Origin: Alphaproteobacteria bacterium | GTDB lineage: Bacteria; Pseudomonadota; Alphaproteobacteria; CACIAM-22H2 | Reading direction: 5' to 3' | DNA length: 36,965 bases | NCBI GenBank assembly: GCA_016793165.1 | Contig: JAEULA010000001.1 | Coordinates: 1-36,965, forward strand | In this document: piece by piece, positions 24,492 through 33,482 of the stretch | Position numbering within the stretch: the stretch's first letter is position 1 | How the letters are laid out: each line of letters starts with the position of its first letter | Program-made: the position numbers and the translations under genes | The notes under the pieces: generated by a model | What the model saw: only the letters and a program-made list of their open reading frames with translations | What the model was told of the DNA's origin: nothing | The model's database searches: none

Positions 24492-25014
24492 AGATGTGAT
24501 TGACGCCCGTCTCCACCGCGTCGAGCCCGACGCCGTAGATGTGGATCGAGACGGCGAGCCGGTCGCTGGTGTTGGCGATCCGGTGAATCAGTCGCGGCGA
24601 GGCCGGGGCATGGGCGCAGGAGCCGGGGTCGCGGACGAGCTGGCCGCAAAGGGTCGGGAGTCCGGCGGCGACCGGCGGCTCGAAATGCGACTCGCTGAGC
24701 CGGCCGCGATGGACACCGAAGGCACACCAGGCGCGATGGGCGTGGATCGGCGATGCCTGGCCCGGCGCCCACACGAGGCTGAGGACGGCGAAGCGGCCTG
24801 CGGGATCCGCGTGGATGAGCCGCCGCGCATAGCGGTCCTCGCGCGGCGTGCAATCGCAGCCGTCGAGAAGGTCCTCGCGCGTCAGGAGAGGGGCGAGCGA
24901 TCCGGCGATCGCGGCGGGGCGTGCGTCGAGCGGCGTCGCCGCGGCCTCGGTCAGGGCCGCGATCAGGCCGTCGATCGGGCGCGGTCCCGCGCCGGCGAAG
25001 GATCCGGTTCTCAT
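24484..25014 (-). CDS. cysteine dioxygenase-like cupin
   Basis: This 176-residue, probable Fe(II) thiol dioxygenase is of the CDO type. The three-histidine iron site is visible: His91 and His93 (PIHAHRAW) and His144 (RLIHRIANTS). Arg64 (YARRL) occupies the place of the carboxylate-binding arginine of cysteine dioxygenases rather than the glutamine of 3-mercaptopropionate dioxygenases. Cys97 (AWCAFG) and Tyr160 (SIHIYG) align with the pair that forms the Cys-Tyr crosslink in mammalian CDO; bacterial members more often have Gly there. The ATG overlaps the GntR stop codon by four bases (ATGA) and the 3' end overlaps the aconitase X gene, so it is embedded in the operon. The thiol substrate is unproven. 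Confidence 0.86.
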   Translation of the reverse strand: MRTGSFAGAGPRPIDGLIAALTEAAATPLDARPAAIAGSLAPLLTREDLLDGCDCTPREDRYARRLIHADPAGRFAVLSLVWAPGQASPIHAHRAWCAFGVHRGRLSESHFEPPVAAGLPTLCGQLVRDPGSCAHAPASPRLIHRIANTSDRLAVSIHIYGVGLDAVETGVNHIYA

Positions 25015-25742
25015 GCGACCTCCAGCGCCGCACGGCTGCGCAGCAGGACGCCCAGGACCATGTCGCGCGCGGCCTCGATCTGCTCGCGCACGATGCGCTC
25101 GGCGGCCGGGCCATCCTTCTCGGCGAGGGCATCGATGAGCGCACGGTGCTCGTGCGCCATCTCGCCGGTGCGGTCGCGCCCACCCAGGCCGAGCAGCAGC
25201 ATCCGAGTCATCTCGTCGAGCAGCAGCCCGATCTGCTGCGTCAGGCGCTGGTTGCCGCTGAGCGCCGCGACCGAGACGTGGAAGGCGCGATTGGCCTCGA
25301 GGAAGTCCAGCGCGGAGTCCGGATCCTCGGTGCGATAGCTCGCGCGGCACACGGCATCGAGGCGACGCAGCGCCGCGATATCCGCCTGGCCGGCGGCGAG
25401 CCGTGCCGCGGCCGGCTCGAGGATCAGGCGGAGCTCGAACACGTCCTGCACGTCGCGCAGGGTCACCGGGGCCACGACATAGCCGCGTCGCGGGACCGCG
25501 CGGACCAGCCCTTCCTGGGAGAGGCGCGCGAGCGCCAGCCGGATCGGCGCCTTGCCGAAGCCGTGCGCGGCGGCCAGCGCGCCCTCGGACACCGCGGCCC
25601 CCGGGCGCTGGCGGGTGGTCAGGATCTCCGCGCGCAAGGCGCGATAGGCCTGCGCGGTCAGCGATCCGAGCGGCGCATCGATCGGCGTCAGGGCCGGCTT
25701 GACGCGGGCCCTCGGCTTGGCGGGGGATGGGGCTCTCGGCAT
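25011..25742 (-). CDS. GntR family transcriptional regulator, FadR/FCD subfamily
   Basis: This is a 243-residue regulator. A basic N-terminal tail (1-25) is followed by a winged helix-turn-helix (about 28-95: LTAQAYRALRAEILTTRQRPG, then APIRLALARLSQEGLVRAVPRRGYVVAP) and an FCD ligand domain (about 100-235) with His residues in FHVSVAALSGN and MAHEHRALIDAL that commonly bind metal. It is the first gene of an operon with the cupin and aconitase X subunits, and a perfect palindrome lies 14 bases upstream of its start, overlapping the -10. It therefore probably represses its own operon until a small carboxylate or amino-acid ligand binds. Confidence 0.93.
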   Translation of the reverse strand: MPRAPSPAKPRARVKPALTPIDAPLGSLTAQAYRALRAEILTTRQRPGAAVSEGALAAAHGFGKAPIRLALARLSQEGLVRAVPRRGYVVAPVTLRDVQDVFELRLILEPAAARLAAGQADIAALRRLDAVCRASYRTEDPDSALDFLEANRAFHVSVAALSGNQRLTQQIGLLLDEMTRMLLLGLGGRDRTGEMAHEHRALIDALAEKDGPAAERIVREQIEAARDMVLGVLLRSRAALEVA

Positions 25743-25756
25743 GTCGCTGGATCTCG

Positions 25757-25772
25757 CTCTGACATGTCAGAG
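25757..25772. promoter_or_regulatory. 16-bp perfect palindrome, probable GntR operator
   Basis: CTCTGACATGTCAGAG is perfectly self-complementary and stands between the IPNS-like gene and the GntR gene, 14 bases before the GntR start codon. Its first bases overlap the predicted -10 hexamer of the operon. Position and symmetry fit an autorepression site for the dimeric GntR/FCD regulator; binding is inferred. Confidence 0.65.
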
Positions 25773-25798
25773 TAGCTCCCAGGACGGGCGGGCGGCAA
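25769..25798 (-). promoter_or_regulatory. promoter of the GntR-cupin-aconitase X operon
   Basis: On the minus strand, TTGCCG (25798-25793) and TACTCT (25774-25769) are spaced by 18 bases. The -10 shares four bases with the palindrome at 25757-25772. Transcription would begin near 25762, inside the palindrome, leaving a leader of about 20 bases before the GntR start codon. Confidence 0.5.
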
Positions 25799-25821
25799 GG
25801 CCGTCGCGAGCACCCTGCACC

Positions 25822-26829
25822 TCAGGTCGCGGCGGCGGGCTGGCGCGCGTGGTCGTAGTTCTGCCGCTGATACCAGCTCATGTACTCGGTGTAGGTGAAC
25901 GGCGGATAGCGCTCGGGCCGGTCGGGCCCCGTGCAGCTCGGCAGGCAGCGCATCACGTGGTCGACATTGCAGTCGAAGAAGAAGGGGATCGCGTAGCGAT
26001 CCCGCCCCGAGCGGTTGAACACGCGGTGAGGCGTGGCGATGAAGCGCTCGTTGCTCCAGCGCCGCAGCATCTCGCCACTGTTGACCAGGAAGGCCCCCGC
26101 GATCGCCGGCGCCTCGATCCAGCGGCCCGAGCGCGTGAGCAGCGACAGGCCGGGGATCTCGTTCTGCGCAAGCAGCGTCATGAACGACGTGTCGACGTGC
26201 GGCGCCAGGCTGAACTCGTTGTCCTCGAAACGCGGCACCGCCGGGTAGTGCGACAGGCGCAGCGTGATCTGCGGATCGTCGAAGGCGGCCGAGAAGTGGT
26301 CCGGCGGGAGGTCCAGCGCCGTCGCGTAGATCGGCAGCAGCGCCGTCGCCAGCGCCTCGAGCGCCGCGCAATAGGCGAGCGCGGTCTCGCGGAAGCCGGG
26401 CAGGCCGGCGGGCCAGCGGTTGAGGCCGCGGAACTTCCTGTTCGCCCGCACATGCGGATGGTCCGGCGCCAGGTCGCGCTTGAGGAAATAGGCGGCGTTG
26501 AGGTTCGGCCGGTTGCCCTGGCTGAGCGTCGAGTGGCGCGTCGTCGCGCCGCGGTAGGGCATGTAGCCGATGTTGTGCTCGTCGATCCGCAGCGCGAGCT
26601 TGGCCTCGAGGGGCAGGGCGTGGAAGCGGGCGGCCTCGCGGAACATCGCGGCGACGAGTTCGGGCGCGATCGCGTGGCCGGTCACGAACCAGAATCCGAC
26701 GTCCTCGTAGGCGTGGCGCAACGCCGCCGCGCAGCGCTCGCGCGCTCCCGGCTCGCCGGCCCTGAACGCGGCGATGTCGATGATCGGGATCTCGCCGTCC
26801 GCGCCCGTCGCGCCGTCGCTCGTCGTCAT
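25822..26829 (-). CDS. isopenicillin N synthase-family Fe(II) oxygenase
   Basis: This 335-residue non-haem iron enzyme has the N-terminal DIOX_N region (IPIIDIAAFRAGEPGARERC; HAYEDVGFWFVTGHAI) and a C-terminal double-stranded helix domain. The iron ligands are in APHVDTSFMTLL (His and Asp) and TPHRVFN (distal His). The co-substrate motif reads RYAIPFFF, that is R-x-A rather than the common R-x-S, so the 2-oxoglutarate or substrate carboxylate may be held differently. The start ATG has an excellent AGGAGG five bases upstream. It lies 79 bases upstream of the GntR operon on the same strand and is divergent from the hydroxyacid dehydrogenase. The substrate is unknown; the family name does not imply beta-lactam synthesis. 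Confidence 0.9.
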   Translation of the reverse strand: MTTSDGATGADGEIPIIDIAAFRAGEPGARERCAAALRHAYEDVGFWFVTGHAIAPELVAAMFREAARFHALPLEAKLALRIDEHNIGYMPYRGATTRHSTLSQGNRPNLNAAYFLKRDLAPDHPHVRANRKFRGLNRWPAGLPGFRETALAYCAALEALATALLPIYATALDLPPDHFSAAFDDPQITLRLSHYPAVPRFEDNEFSLAPHVDTSFMTLLAQNEIPGLSLLTRSGRWIEAPAIAGAFLVNSGEMLRRWSNERFIATPHRVFNRSGRDRYAIPFFFDCNVDHVMRCLPSCTGPDRPERYPPFTYTEYMSWYQRQNYDHARQPAAAT

Positions 26830-26971
26830 GTCGCCTCCTGGATCCGGCGCGTCGTCGACCTGCGCCGTCGGCCGCCGATCGCGCCCGGCGGCCCGCCCGC
26901 CTCCGCTGTTCCGACTCGGCGCCCGGGAGAGTAGCGTGCGCCCTGACAGTCGCCACAGGAGACGCCTCGAC

Positions 26972-27961
26972 ATGCCCGTGATCTGGACCAACCGACCCAT
27001 CCCCGCGAACCTCGTCCCGCTGATCGAGGGCAAGGCCGAGGTGGTCGGCCCCGCGAACCTGCCGACGGATCTGCCCGCCGGCACGCTGGCGCGGGTGAAC
27101 GCGATCATCGCCAACGCGACCACGCCCTACGACGCCAAGCTGTTCGCCCAGATGCCGGCGCTGAAGGTCGTGAGCCGGATCGGCATCGGCTACGACAACG
27201 TCAACGTGCCCGACGCGACCGCCGCCGGGGTCGCGGTGTGCAACACGCCGGACGGGCCGACCGCGGCGACCGCCGAGCTCGCGATCATGCTGATGATCGG
27301 CGCGGCGCGGCTGTTCACGCGGGCGAACCAGCTGATGCGCACGCGCAAGCCCGGCCAGGGGGCGGACTTCTTCTCGCGCCTCGACGGCATGCAGCTGCGC
27401 GACATGAAGCTCGGCCTTGTCGGCTTCGGCCGCATCGGCAAGCACGTGGCGAAGATCGCCCGCGCGATGGGCATGCACGTCACCGCCTACGACCCGCTGG
27501 CGAAGGCGGCGGACGCGCAGGCGCTCGGCGTGACGCTCGCGCCCAGCGTCGAGGCGGTGCTCGCGTCGTCCGACGTCGTGTCGCTGCACGTTCCCAGCAG
27601 CCCCGAGAATCGCCGCATGATGAACGCCAAGGCGTTCGCGACGATGCGCAAGGGCGCGGTCTTCGTGAATGCCGCGCGCGGCACGCTCGTCGACGAGGAC
27701 GCGCTCTACGACGCGCTGAAGAGCGGCCACCTGCTCGGCGCCGGCATCGACGTGTTCGAGGTCGAGCCGCCCGACCCGAACCACAAGCTGCTCTCGCTCG
27801 ACAACCTGATGGCGCTTCCGCACATCGGCGGCGGCACGGAGTGGTCGAAGGCGGCGATGTGGAAGGGCTCCGTTGAGAACATGCTGGCGGTGCTGGCCGG
27901 CGAGAGGCCGGCGCATCTCGTGAACCCGGACGTCTGGCCGCGGCCGCTGAAGAAGGGCTGA
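26972..27961 (+). CDS. D-isomer-specific 2-hydroxyacid dehydrogenase
   Basis: This 329-residue NAD(P)-dependent oxidoreductase has the nucleotide-binding GFGRIG motif at residues 151-156 and ends its beta strand with TAYDP, whose Asp suggests NAD preference. The catalytic triad Arg236 (NAARGTLVDE), Glu265 (VFEVEPP) and His284 (LPHIGG) is intact. It is of the D-3-phosphoglycerate/glyoxylate reductase type. The start is ATG 26972, with AGGAG 10 bases upstream; the longer open frame overlaps the divergent oxygenase gene. It converges with the sensor kinase gene, with 18 bases between the stops. It could reduce or oxidise a 2-oxoacid made by the neighbouring enzymes, but this is inference. Confidence 0.93.
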   Translation: MPVIWTNRPIPANLVPLIEGKAEVVGPANLPTDLPAGTLARVNAIIANATTPYDAKLFAQMPALKVVSRIGIGYDNVNVPDATAAGVAVCNTPDGPTAATAELAIMLMIGAARLFTRANQLMRTRKPGQGADFFSRLDGMQLRDMKLGLVGFGRIGKHVAKIARAMGMHVTAYDPLAKAADAQALGVTLAPSVEAVLASSDVVSLHVPSSPENRRMMNAKAFATMRKGAVFVNAARGTLVDEDALYDALKSGHLLGAGIDVFEVEPPDPNHKLLSLDNLMALPHIGGGTEWSKAAMWKGSVENMLAVLAGERPAHLVNPDVWPRPLKKG

Positions 27962-27979
27962 GCGGCATCCCGCGGCCGG

Positions 27980-29374
<1,395 letters not shown>

Positions 29375-29409
29375 CGCGTGCCCCGGCGGCCGAGCGTCCG
29401 TCTCGCCGG

Positions 29410-29916
29410 TCAGCGCACCTCGAGCTTGGCGAGCTGCCACACCGAGCGCCCGTGGAAGACGCCGGTATTGAGGTCGGGAGCGCTGTCGTAGGGATAGACG
29501 ATCCAGAGCGGGCCCTTCTCGCGCACGGTCATGGTCTTGCCGTTGACCCGATTGGCGATCAGGAGCTTGTGCTTCAGGAAGTCGTCGATCGGCAGCGCCG
29601 CAGCGTAGTCGTTGAGGGCGGTCGCGATGACCTCCGTGCCGGACGCGCCGAGCGCCTTGAGGAGCGCGTCGCCGCGCACGCCTTCGAACGAGACCTTCTC
29701 GTTGTGCCAGGGCGTGCCGGTCGTGAATCCGGAGCGGTCGATCGCGTCGAGCTGCGCGAGGTCGAGGCGCGCGGTGCGCGCGGCGTTGGTGCGCGAGATG
29801 GCGCCCGTCACCGTGAGGATGACCTGGCCCTTGGGAGCCTCGAGCGTGTCGCCGCGGCTCGAGAGCGGCAAGGCGGACGCAAGTCCGGCTGCGACGATGG
29901 TGCGGCGCGAGAGCAT
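29410..29916 (-). CDS. exported sulfite-oxidase-fold (molybdopterin-binding-like) protein without cysteines
   Basis: This 168-residue protein has an Arg-Arg signal peptide (MLSRRTIVAAGLASALP). The mature part resembles the oxidoreductase molybdopterin-binding domain: LTVTGAISRTNAARTARLDLAQLDAI, then the TGTPWHNEKVSFEGVRGDALLKALGA segment and a C-terminal GPLWIVYPYDSAPDLN. It contains no cysteine, so it cannot ligate molybdenum as sulfite oxidase does; a binding or sensory role is more likely. The start is well supported by AGGAGG eight bases upstream. The kinase gene follows 35 bases later. Such small proteins often neighbour sensor kinases, which suggests a periplasmic ligand-binding partner. 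Confidence 0.85.
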   Translation of the reverse strand: MLSRRTIVAAGLASALPLSSRGDTLEAPKGQVILTVTGAISRTNAARTARLDLAQLDAIDRSGFTTGTPWHNEKVSFEGVRGDALLKALGASGTEVIATALNDYAAALPIDDFLKHKLLIANRVNGKTMTVREKGPLWIVYPYDSAPDLNTGVFHGRSVWQLAKLEVR

Positions 29917-29960
29917 CTGAATTCCTCCTGCAGTGTGGTGCCGGAGGGTCGTGCGAACGA

Positions 29961-29979
29961 CGTTAATGTCGCCTTAACG
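29961..29979. promoter_or_regulatory. inverted repeat CGTTAA-N7-TTAACG upstream of the kinase operon
   Basis: Six-base arms, exactly complementary and separated by seven bases, lie 45 bases upstream of the sulfite-oxidase-fold gene. The repeat is strikingly AT-rich for this genome, so it may be a regulator-binding site in the promoter region of the two-gene unit. No clear -35/-10 pair was found at normal spacing. Confidence 0.4.
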
Positions 29980-30160
29980 GGCTCGCCTGGCGCGCAGCGT
30001 CATTGGACGTGGTCGGCGATGGAGCCGAGGTAAGCCGAATGGACGCCGGTGGCGCGCGTCGATCGGTCTCGCAACCGGAGCGTGTCGCATGCGGCGCGCG
30101 CCGCGCCCGGCCGATCGCTCGCGCGACGGCGGGCGCGGCGCCCGGTTGCCGCCGCGCGCG

Positions 30161-31177
30161 TCAGCGCTGGCGCGGAACGCGGCCCTCGATCGGATAGGCC
30201 GGATCGTTGTACCCGGGAGTCGAGGGATGGCCGGTGGACACGAGCGAATCGACCAGCGCCTCGTCCTCGGCGTCGAGCCGGTAGCTCAGCGCAGGGATGT
30301 AGGTCCGCCACTGGTCGAGCGTCCGCGGGCCGGCGATCGCGCTGGTGACGAACTGGTTGTTCAGGACCCAGGCGATCGCGAACGCGACGGCGGTCGTGCC
30401 TTTCTTCTCGGCGTGGCTCTTCACCTTCTGCGCGAGTTCGAGCGATTCGTGCCGCCACTCGGTCTGCATCATCCGCGCGTCCTTGCGACTCGCGCGCGTG
30501 TCGGCGCCGGGCGCTGTGTTCGGGGCGTACTTGCCCGACAGCACGCCGCGGGCGAGCGGCGAGTACGGCACCGCGCCGAGGCCGTAGTAGTTGCAGGCGG
30601 GCAGGTGCTCGACCTCGGGCATGCGGTTGAACGCGTTGTAGTAGGGCTGGCTGCAGGCCGGCCGGTCGATGCCGAGGCCGTCGGCGATATTGCACATCTC
30701 GGCGACGCGCCAGCTGCGATGGTTGGAGACCGCGAAGTAGCGGATCTTGCCGGCGCGCTGCAGGTCGCCCATCGCGCGGACGCTCTCCTCGAGCGGCGTC
30801 GCGTGGTCCTCCTTGTGCATGTAGTAGAGGTCGACATAGTCGGTGCCGAGCCGCTTCAGCGAAGCGTTGCACGCCTCGATGATCCACTTGCGGCTGAGGC
30901 CGCGGCGGTTCGGCTTGTTGTCGTAGCTCATCGCGTTGGCGACCTTCGTCGCCAGGATCCAGCGGTCGCGGTCCCTCGCGATGGCGCGACCGACGATCTC
31001 CTCGGACTTGCCGTCGTTGTAGACGTCGGCGGTGTCGATGAAGTTGCAGCCGCCGTCGCGCGCGGCATCGATGATCGCCACCGACTCCTTCTCGTCGGTC
31101 GGCCCGCCGAACATCATCGTGCCCAGGCAAAGGGGCGACACCTGGAGGCCGCTGCGGCCGAGTCTGCGCAGTTCCAT
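30161..31177 (-). CDS. aldo/keto reductase
   Basis: This 338-residue NADPH-dependent (beta/alpha)8-barrel oxidoreductase carries the catalytic tetrad Asp48 (FIDTADVY), Tyr53, Lys78 (ILATKV) and His121 (YYMHKED). The segments MELRRLGRSGLQVSPLCLGTMMFGG and VPYSPLARGVLSGKY are characteristic of the YajO/AKR13-like group that acts on small aldehydes. The start ATG at 31177 has GGAGAGGG just upstream; an earlier in-frame ATG at 31261 is not supported by homology. It is transcribed alone, between the kinase unit and a divergent small gene. The substrate is not predictable. Confidence 0.93.
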   Translation of the reverse strand: MELRRLGRSGLQVSPLCLGTMMFGGPTDEKESVAIIDAARDGGCNFIDTADVYNDGKSEEIVGRAIARDRDRWILATKVANAMSYDNKPNRRGLSRKWIIEACNASLKRLGTDYVDLYYMHKEDHATPLEESVRAMGDLQRAGKIRYFAVSNHRSWRVAEMCNIADGLGIDRPACSQPYYNAFNRMPEVEHLPACNYYGLGAVPYSPLARGVLSGKYAPNTAPGADTRASRKDARMMQTEWRHESLELAQKVKSHAEKKGTTAVAFAIAWVLNNQFVTSAIAGPRTLDQWRTYIPALSYRLDAEDEALVDSLVSTGHPSTPGYNDPAYPIEGRVPRQR

Positions 31178-31272
31178 GGAACCCTCTCCGTTTGGATGCG
31201 GGCAACGAGTAGCATGGTGCCGGCCGGAGTGGCAGCGGCGATCGAACGCCGCGAGCGGCAAGGGGAAGGGGA

Positions 31273-31638
31273 ATGGCGAAGCATCTTCGACGCGTCGGAT
31301 TCTTCGTGGAGTTCGGGTTCGCCGGCGCCAATGCGGGCAGCCTGAAGGCGGCGGTGCAGGACGCCGCCGGGTACGACAAGGCCGCGGTCGCCGGATATCT
31401 GCGCGCGGCGCCGGTCCTGGCGGTCGCGCCCGGCGTGCTGCGCGACGTCTTCGATCCCGACGGCTCGGCTGTGATGACCCGGAGCATCAAGACCGACGGC
31501 GCCTACGAGTGGCCGGCGCCGCTGGCCTTCTACGTGCAGCGCTACAACGTCGCCCTGCCGGCCGATTTCCTGTCGCACATCGCGGCACGTGCCTATCGCG
31601 TGCCGACGCGCGAAGAGATCGGCCTGCCCGGCGCGTGA
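31273..31638 (+). CDS. small protein of unknown function
   Basis: The protein has 121 residues, starting at ATG 31273 behind a strong purine stretch (AAGGGG). It has no signal peptide, membrane helix or cysteine. The first half has an FFVEFGFAGANAGSLKAAVQ motif, then an AAGYDKAAVAGYLRAAPVLAVAPGVLRDVFDP helix region. The second half (TDGAYEWPAPLAFYVQRYNVALPADFLSHIAARAYRVPT) ends with a Trp-Pro and Tyr-rich segment. I do not recognise the family. Codon use and GC match the neighbours, and the start site is good, so it is likely real. It is divergent from the aldo/keto reductase and 104 bases before the IlvD gene. Confidence 0.75.
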   Translation: MAKHLRRVGFFVEFGFAGANAGSLKAAVQDAAGYDKAAVAGYLRAAPVLAVAPGVLRDVFDPDGSAVMTRSIKTDGAYEWPAPLAFYVQRYNVALPADFLSHIAARAYRVPTREEIGLPGA

Positions 31639-31742
31639 GCGCGGGCGGCATGTCGCGGATCGATTGACATCGTCGCGCGGCCTGCCCGAGCATCCGCGGC
31701 CTATTCGAACGTTCCGATCCAAGTCGCCCCAGGGGACACGCC

Positions 31743-33467
31743 ATGGCACGCAAGAAGCCCGAAGAGCTGCGCTCGCACCGCTGGTACGGGGTGCAGGACC
31801 TGCGCTCATTCGGCCACCGCTCCCGCACCAAGCAGATGGGCTTCGGGGCCGAGGACTATGCCGGCAAGCCGGTGATCGGCATCGTCAACACCTGGAGCGA
31901 GATGAATCCCTGCCACGCGCATTTCCGCACGCGGGCCGAGGAGGTGAAGCGGGGCGTGTGGCAGGCCGGCGGCTTCCCGGTCGAGCTGCCGGCGATGTCG
32001 CTCGGCGAGCCGTTCATGAAGCCGACCACGATGCTCTACCGCAACCTGCTGGCGATGGAGGTCGAGGAGCTGCTGCGCTCGAACCCGATCGACGGCTGCG
32101 TTCTGCTCGGCGGCTGCGACAAGACCACGCCGGCGATGATCATGGGCGCGGCGTCGATGAACATCCCCACGATCTTCGTGCCCGCCGGCCCGATGCTGCG
32201 CGGCCACTGGCACGGCAACACGCTCGGCTCCGGCTCCGACGTGTGGAAGTACTGGGCCGAGAAGAAGGTCGGCAACATCGACGACAAGGCCTGGGGCGAG
32301 ATGGAGGACGGCATCGCGCGGTCCTTCGGCACCTGCATGACCATGGGCACGGCGGCGACGATGATGTCGGCGGTCGAGGCGCTGGGCATGTGCCTGCCCG
32401 GCGCGTCGGCGATCCCTGCGGCGGATTCCGCGCATCCGCGCATGGCGACGGCCTCGGGCCGACGCATCGTCGAGATGGTGTGGGAGGGCCAGAAGCCGAG
32501 CGACGTGATGACGCGCGAGGCGATCGAGAACGCGGTGACGGTCACGATGTCGCTCGCCGGCTCGACCAACGCGATCGTGCACCTGATCGCCATGGCCGGC
32601 CGCGTCGGGGTGAAGCTGGACCTCGACCGCTTCGACCAGATCTCGCGGCGCACGCCGCTGCTCGCCAACCTGCGCCCCTCGGGCAAGTACCTGATGGAGG
32701 ACTTCTTCTACGCCGGCGGCCTGCCCGCGATGATGGCGCGCATCGCCGACCTGCTGCACGTCAACGTGCGCACGGTGAGCGGCGAGACGCTCGGCCAGAC
32801 CCTGAAGGGCGCCCAGGTCTTCAACGACGACGTGATCCTGCCGCGCGACAAGCCGCTCGCGGCGGAGGGCGGGCTCGCGGTGCTGCGCGGCAACCTCTGC
32901 CCGAACGGTGCCGTCATCAAGCACGCGGCGGCGGAGAAGCGCCTGCTGGTGCACGAGGGGCCGGCGATCGCCTTCGAGGACTACAACGACATGGCCGCAC
33001 GCCTCGACGACCCGAACCTGCCGGTCACGAAGGACTCGGTGCTCGTGCTCAAGAACGCGGGTCCGCTGGGCGGCCCGGGCTTCCCGGAGTGGGGCATGCT
33101 GCCGCTGCCCAAGAAGATCCTCGAGCAGGGCGTGCGCGACATGGTCCGCATCTCGGACGGCCGCATGTCGGGCACGAGCTACGGCGCGTGCGTGCTGCAC
33201 GTGGCGCCGGAGGCGGCGATCGGCGGCCCGCTCGCCTTCGTGCGCACGGGCGACATCATCGCCATCGACGTGCCCAAGCGCACGCTGACGCTCAAGGTAT
33301 CCGACGAGGAGCTGGCGCGCCGCAGGGCGGCGTGGAAGCCGAAAGAGGTCATCTATCCCCGCGGCTACGGCCAGATGTTCGCCAAGCACGTCACCCAGGC
33401 CGACCAGGGCTGCGACTTCGACTTCCTCGAGGGCGCCGCGCGCGTGCCGGAGCCGGAGATCCACTGA
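31743..33467 (+). CDS. IlvD/Edd family dehydratase, probable sugar-acid (arabonate/xylonate-type) dehydratase
   Basis: This is a 574-residue iron-sulfur dehydratase. The cluster/metal cysteines expected of the [2Fe-2S] sugar-acid branch are seen: Cys57 (NPCHAHF), Cys125 followed by Asp126 and Lys127 (GGCDKTTPA), and Cys198 (FGTCMTMGTA). The N-terminal RSHRWYGVQDLRSFGHRSRTKQMG is characteristic of L-arabonate and D-xylonate dehydratases rather than of dihydroxyacid dehydratase (IlvD) or phosphogluconate dehydratase (Edd). The reaction would give a 2-keto-3-deoxy acid. No other pentose gene is adjacent, but a TRAP importer follows downstream. The ATG is preceded by CAGGGGA. Confidence 0.9.
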   Translation: MARKKPEELRSHRWYGVQDLRSFGHRSRTKQMGFGAEDYAGKPVIGIVNTWSEMNPCHAHFRTRAEEVKRGVWQAGGFPVELPAMSLGEPFMKPTTMLYRNLLAMEVEELLRSNPIDGCVLLGGCDKTTPAMIMGAASMNIPTIFVPAGPMLRGHWHGNTLGSGSDVWKYWAEKKVGNIDDKAWGEMEDGIARSFGTCMTMGTAATMMSAVEALGMCLPGASAIPAADSAHPRMATASGRRIVEMVWEGQKPSDVMTREAIENAVTVTMSLAGSTNAIVHLIAMAGRVGVKLDLDRFDQISRRTPLLANLRPSGKYLMEDFFYAGGLPAMMARIADLLHVNVRTVSGETLGQTLKGAQVFNDDVILPRDKPLAAEGGLAVLRGNLCPNGAVIKHAAAEKRLLVHEGPAIAFEDYNDMAARLDDPNLPVTKDSVLVLKNAGPLGGPGFPEWGMLPLPKKILEQGVRDMVRISDGRMSGTSYGACVLHVAPEAAIGGPLAFVRTGDIIAIDVPKRTLTLKVSDEELARRRAAWKPKEVIYPRGYGQMFAKHVTQADQGCDFDFLEGAARVPEPEIH

Positions 33468-33482
33468 GCCGGGAGGTTCGTC

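Noticed and set aside
25688..27916. Very long minus-strand frame covering the oxygenase and hydroxyacid dehydrogenase
   Set aside because: It crosses two well-supported genes in other frames and has no domain signal.
30091..30104. 14-bp palindrome GCGGCGCGCGCCGC between two genes
   Set aside because: Pure GC sequence, likely by chance in this composition, and not placed at a promoter.
31664..31669. Perfect TTGACA upstream of the dehydratase gene
   Set aside because: No acceptable -10 hexamer 16-19 bases downstream, so not called as a promoter.
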